Assembly (NCBI GenBank): GCA_025056515.1
Contig: JANWWB010000369.1
Span: 1 to 9,199, forward strand
Source of the DNA: Anaerolineales bacterium
GTDB taxonomy: Bacteria; Chloroflexota; Anaerolineae; Anaerolineales; Villigracilaceae
Direction: 5' to 3'
Length of the DNA stretch: 9,199 nucleotides
Both the position numbers and the translations under genes were made by a program. Shown here in pieces: positions 6,953 through 9,199 of this stretch (the stretch's first letter is position 1; every line of letters starts with the position of its first letter). The notes beneath the pieces were generated by a model that saw nothing but the letters and a program-made list of their open reading frames with translations, was not told where the DNA came from and ran no database searches.

Positions 6953-7189
6953 TTAGAAGAGCTGTGCAGTACAATAGGCGCTCAGCAGCATTAAGGCTGC
7001 TAGTAAGGTGATCAATCCAAGCCAGCGTAGCAAACCGGCAAGCAGAACGGCCCGTCCGTGCCGACGGTGCAATTCGCTGCCGGTGTTCATTTCGGCTTGG
7101 TTGGCCGATTCCACTCCCTGGCGTTGGTACCACCAGGCACGAGCGCAATACAGGTAGGAGCCGATTTCCGAGGCACGCAGGGGTTTCAT
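6953..7189 (-). CDS. Small membrane protein carrying the N-terminal Cas4-like Cys/His motifs
   Basis: The 78-residue product begins ASEIGSYLYCARAWWYQRQG, which matches the start of Cas4/Dna2-type nucleases, where a Y-x-YC-x-R motif supplies the first Fe-S cysteine (here C15). TGSELHRRHG follows and fits the GxxxH motif (G37, H41) that helps bind the active-site metal. The rest is a hydrophobic segment (about 48-72) ending at a TAA (6955-6953). The nuclease core gene begins nine bases later in the same frame. By itself this protein has no catalytic D, E or K and would not be a nuclease. It is best read as a partner of the next gene, or as the first part of a single gene interrupted by a stop. 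The start ATG has a -10 box close upstream and no Shine-Dalgarno. Confidence 0.7.
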   Translation of the reverse strand: MKPLRASEIGSYLYCARAWWYQRQGVESANQAEMNTGSELHRRHGRAVLLAGLLRWLGLITLLAALMLLSAYCTAQLF

Positions 7190-7205
7190 AGCGGTTGCAA
7201 ACAGA

Positions 7206-7214
7206 ATTCTATCA
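7206..7214 (-). promoter_or_regulatory. Extended -10 promoter for the Cas4-like gene pair
   Basis: On the minus strand TGA (7214-7212) directly precedes TAGAAT (7211-7206), an extended -10 element with one mismatch to TATAAT. No good -35 is seen. Transcription would begin near 7199, leaving a leader of only about ten bases before the ATG at 7189, with no Shine-Dalgarno in it. The site is just downstream of the terminator of the PrsW operon, which fits an independent transcript. Confidence 0.45.
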
Positions 7215-7251
7215 TGACTTAGCCCTGTGTGTTGGGGAGAGATCTGACTCC

Positions 7252-7286
7252 TAAAAAGACAGCGCGCGGTTGCAACCGCGCGCTGT
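7252..7286 (-). terminator. Rho-independent terminator of the radical SAM/PrsW operon
   Basis: Bases 7259-7286 form a perfect 28-nt palindrome, with left half ACAGCGCGCGGTTG and right half its exact reverse complement. On the minus strand it is followed by CTTTTTAG, so a very stable GC-rich stem leads into a T-run. It lies 18 nt past the PrsW stop. The perfect symmetry leaves only a small loop from the central TTGCAA. Confidence 0.85.
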
Positions 7287-7304
7287 TACTTCCTGTTTTC
7301 TACC

Positions 7305-8297
7305 TCATGCTACTTGGGCAAAAGGAGCAAGTTTTGCCATCTCGTCTCGTAGTTGGCGCAGGATGGCAACGTTCCCGCTTTCATCCCCCAACCGGGCGTA
7401 TTGTTGCCTTTTGTGGGCGTACTCGCCGCATAACTGATAAAAACGGGAGGTTGACTTATATCGGCCATGGAAGAGCGCTGAGAAGCGCGCTGCCATCTGA
7501 CGCCAGGTTGAGGCGGCAGTATGATAGTGTGCTAGGCTCATGGTTCCGGCTTCGACCTCGGTGGTCAAATAACGTCTGATAAGCTGCCCTTCATGATGGA
7601 TAGCCCAGAGAACGACCAGGAACATAAAGAACCAGCCTGTCCAGTCTATGGTTGTGCCTAAGAACAGGCCGCCCAGACCTTGCATCATCCCGGCCAACGT
7701 GTTGTGCACGGCGTGGGTGAACATGGCTGCACCCAGCCCCAGGAGCGGCGCGCCGATTTTGACCAACACATTTCGATTCAGACGGCCGATTGCCAGACCA
7801 ATGCCGAAGAAGGCCGTGTAAAACGGATGTTGCCAGCCGACTAGGATAATGCGGATAAACGTCAGCCAGAGCAAACCGCTGAAGCCGCCTTCTTGGTAGC
7901 CGTAGGTGTAGATGTAGTAAGCATTTTCGGTCGCAGCGAAGCCCAGGGCGGCGATTCCGGCGTAGATGATGCCGTCCAACACTGAATCGAATTCACGCCG
8001 AAAAATCGCAAAGACAAGCAAGACAGCTAAACCTTTGAGAATTTCTTCGACGAAAGGCGCAACAAGGGAAGTGGTTGCGAATTCGGTTGCTGTCTCGGAG
8101 CCGGTGAAGATGTATATACCCAGGCCGAGAGCGGTGTTGATGAGAAAAGCAGACCCAGCTGCGACAATTGCACCCCACAGGAACACACCGCCTAGTAAGG
8201 GGAGTGGCTCCTTCTCGTAGCGGTCTAGCCAGTACAAGATGTAGGCGAACAAAAAGGAAGCTCCAAAACCGATGCATAACGAGAGAATTAGGGCCAT
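7305..8297 (-). CDS. PrsW-family intramembrane metalloprotease
   Basis: PrsW proteins are multi-pass membrane proteases; B. subtilis PrsW makes the first cut of the anti-sigma factor RsiW. This 330-residue protein shows the family motifs: DRYEKEP (25-31) after the first helix, APFVEEILKG (80-89) with E84 E85, GFAATEN (119-125) with E124, WQHPFYTAFFGIGLA with H157, and FTHAVHN with H195 and H198. About seven or eight hydrophobic segments span residues 1-245. A tail of roughly 90 residues, charged and rich in Tyr, Arg and His, follows the last helix. The ATG at 8297 is preferred because GAGGAG sits seven bases before it. An in-frame TTG at 8312 would add five residues but overlaps that site and the upstream stop. 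The target is unknown; no sigma/anti-sigma gene is nearby. Confidence 0.88.
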   Translation of the reverse strand: MALILSLCIGFGASFLFAYILYWLDRYEKEPLPLLGGVFLWGAIVAAGSAFLINTALGLGIYIFTGSETATEFATTSLVAPFVEEILKGLAVLLVFAIFRREFDSVLDGIIYAGIAALGFAATENAYYIYTYGYQEGGFSGLLWLTFIRIILVGWQHPFYTAFFGIGLAIGRLNRNVLVKIGAPLLGLGAAMFTHAVHNTLAGMMQGLGGLFLGTTIDWTGWFFMFLVVLWAIHHEGQLIRRYLTTEVEAGTMSLAHYHTAASTWRQMAARFSALFHGRYKSTSRFYQLCGEYAHKRQQYARLGDESGNVAILRQLRDEMAKLAPFAQVA

Positions 8298-8304
8298 AGG
8301 AAAT

Positions 8305-8310
8305 CTCCTC
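8305..8310 (-). promoter_or_regulatory. Ribosome binding site that sets the PrsW start
   Basis: GAGGAG on the minus strand (8310-8305) lies seven bases before the ATG at 8297 and overlaps the TGA of the upstream gene (8311-8309). It argues against the TTG at 8312 as the start and suggests coupled translation. Confidence 0.75.
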
Positions 8311-8962
8311 AAGAAAAATTTTTGGGGAGCGGTTGCCTATCCCGAGCCAAAATTAAACGTATGCGCTCGATGCGCGCAGTTTCAAAGGGGAGATCGAGTT
8401 CGGCTAAGACTTCTTCTGGGCGCCCCGTCGCTCCCTCGCAAGCACTCAAGAGCATGCGCAGGGAGTGCTGGTTGGCTTCCAGGACCAGGATAAGCGGGCG
8501 TAAATCGTAGCGCTTGCCGCGCCGTTCGCGCGGCAGTGAGGGTTGGTCTAAGAGTGCAGCAACTTTCGCTTTTAGGTCGATCGGGAAGCTAGAATCCGGC
8601 CAACGGACTTCGTACTCCGCGGCGACCACTTGTGTTTGCAAAGCCGGGGCGTGCTCCTCTACTGGTTCGAGGTGCAGAATTGTTAATCCTGGAGGTGCAG
8701 CTTGTTGTAAGCGTTTTTGTAGCTCGTCGAGCGAGAAAGAGGCGGCGTCCTCTTGTAGCCACAGGTCGACAAGCTCTTCTCGGCCGATAAACCCTAGGGG
8801 AAGTGCTGCCGCAATGTGTATCTTGGGGCTCGGATGAAATCCTTGGCTGTAGACCGGCGAAAGCCCGGCGCGACGGATGGTGCGTTCCCAAATTTGTTGC
8901 AGGTCGAGATGTCCAATATAGCGCAGCGCTCCTTGCTTGGAGAAGGTTACCCGCAAGCGCAT
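8309..8962 (-). CDS. TIGR03936/DUF2344 family radical SAM-associated protein
   Basis: The 217-residue protein opens with the signature of the TIGR03936 (DUF2344) family: KQGALRYIGHLDLQQIWER, then RRAGLSPVYSQGFHPSPKI and AAALPLGFIGREELVDLWL, within residues 9-70. The family is usually encoded beside, or fused to the end of, a TIGR03960 B12-binding/radical SAM protein, and its biochemical role is not established. Here the partner's 3' end lies three bases upstream (TAG, GAC, ATG). AGGAG at 8975-8971 lies eight bases before the ATG and supports this start. The C-terminus (ARIERIRLILARDRQPLPKNFS) is complete, and PrsW begins just after it. No catalytic cysteine cluster is present in this subunit. 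Confidence 0.88.
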   Translation of the reverse strand: MRLRVTFSKQGALRYIGHLDLQQIWERTIRRAGLSPVYSQGFHPSPKIHIAAALPLGFIGREELVDLWLQEDAASFSLDELQKRLQQAAPPGLTILHLEPVEEHAPALQTQVVAAEYEVRWPDSSFPIDLKAKVAALLDQPSLPRERRGKRYDLRPLILVLEANQHSLRMLLSACEGATGRPEEVLAELDLPFETARIERIRLILARDRQPLPKNFS

Positions 8963-8965
8963 GTC

Positions 8966-9199
8966 CTAATCTCCTGCGAGTGGTGTCTGATTGCTTACGC
9001 CTGGCTGCTGCGAGCTAGCAGGAGATTTGACCTCTGGGCATTTCCAGGCAGGTCCGGGGTGCTGGCGACGTTCGTCGGCAAACGTGGGCAGAATGCCGCA
9101 AGCGTAACACTGGTTTCGGCAGTCGATGCGAATGTCCCCCTCCAAGGAGCGGCGAAAGTCTCCAAACAGATAGTTCTTGCGCACGCCGGTCGAGAGATG
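8966..9199 (-). CDS. TIGR03960-type radical SAM protein, C-terminal fragment (5' end outside window)
   Basis: The minus-strand frame is open from the window edge to a TAG at 8968-8966, giving the last 77 residues of a longer protein. The visible start HLSTGVRKNYLFGDFRRSLEG matches the C-terminal region of TIGR03960-family proteins (homologues: H-I-x-x-G-V-x-K-x-F-L...). It is followed by DCRNQCYACG, a CxxxCxxC cluster also conserved at the end of that family. The last 30 or so residues are Pro/Ser/Gln-rich and look disordered. The radical SAM core is not in view, so the call rests on this tail and on the adjacent TIGR03936 partner, which normally accompanies it. The two proteins are separate here, as opposed to fused. 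Confidence 0.75.
   Translation of the reverse strand, partial: HLSTGVRKNYLFGDFRRSLEGDIRIDCRNQCYACGILPTFADERRQHPGPAWKCPEVKSPASSQQPGVSNQTPLAGD

Noticed and set aside
6422..7189. CRISPR-Cas locus suggested by the Cas4-like motifs
   Set aside because: No direct-repeat array and no cas1, cas2 or effector gene is in the window; the neighbours are housekeeping genes.
8298..8312. TTG at 8312 as the PrsW start, giving 335 residues
   Set aside because: It overlaps the stop of the upstream gene and the GAGGAG ribosome binding site that serves the ATG at 8297.

Overview
The window looks like a stretch of a bacterial chromosome of moderate GC content, most likely from Chloroflexota (Anaerolineae or a relative). 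That placement is inferred from the style of the proteins: an EF-G2-type GTPase, a membrane-anchored Cas4-like nuclease in two pieces, a PrsW-family protein, and a split TIGR03960/TIGR03936 radical-SAM pair. No rRNA, tRNA, CRISPR array or insertion sequence was seen. Coding density is high and most genes lie on the minus strand.

Left part (1-2961): the window opens inside the 3' end of a plus-strand gene that resembles the C-terminus of HemW. A convergent minus-strand class I SAM methyltransferase (239-805) follows. Divergent from it is a lone plus-strand EF-G-like gene (892-2961) with its own extended -10 promoter, a good ribosome binding site, and a strong intrinsic terminator at 2992-3027. 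This protein belongs to the EF-G2-like branch: the normally catalytic histidine of the DTPGH motif is tyrosine.

Centre (3099-6254): a compact minus-strand operon reads NAD kinase, then a B-box-type zinc-finger membrane protein, then RecN. The first junction is a 4-nt overlap and the second a 1-nt gap. The NAD kinase has a -10 box so close to its ATG that the mRNA may be leaderless.

Right-centre (6422-7189): two minus-strand ORFs in the same frame are separated by one TAA and three sense codons. The first carries the N-terminal Cys and GxxxH motif of a Cas4/Dna2-like nuclease plus a membrane segment. The second carries another membrane segment, the D...ExK...Q nuclease core and the three C-terminal cysteines. 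Together they make one complete Cas4-like protein, and this is the most unusual structure in the window.

Right (7252-9199): a second minus-strand operon reads TIGR03960-type radical SAM protein (only its C-terminus is in the window), then a TIGR03936/DUF2344 protein, then a PrsW-family intramembrane protease. It ends at an intrinsic terminator built on a perfect 28-nt palindrome.

No intergenic stretch exceeds 300 bases. The longest, 6255-6421, holds the NAD kinase promoter, one short hairpin and a weak terminator-like structure.
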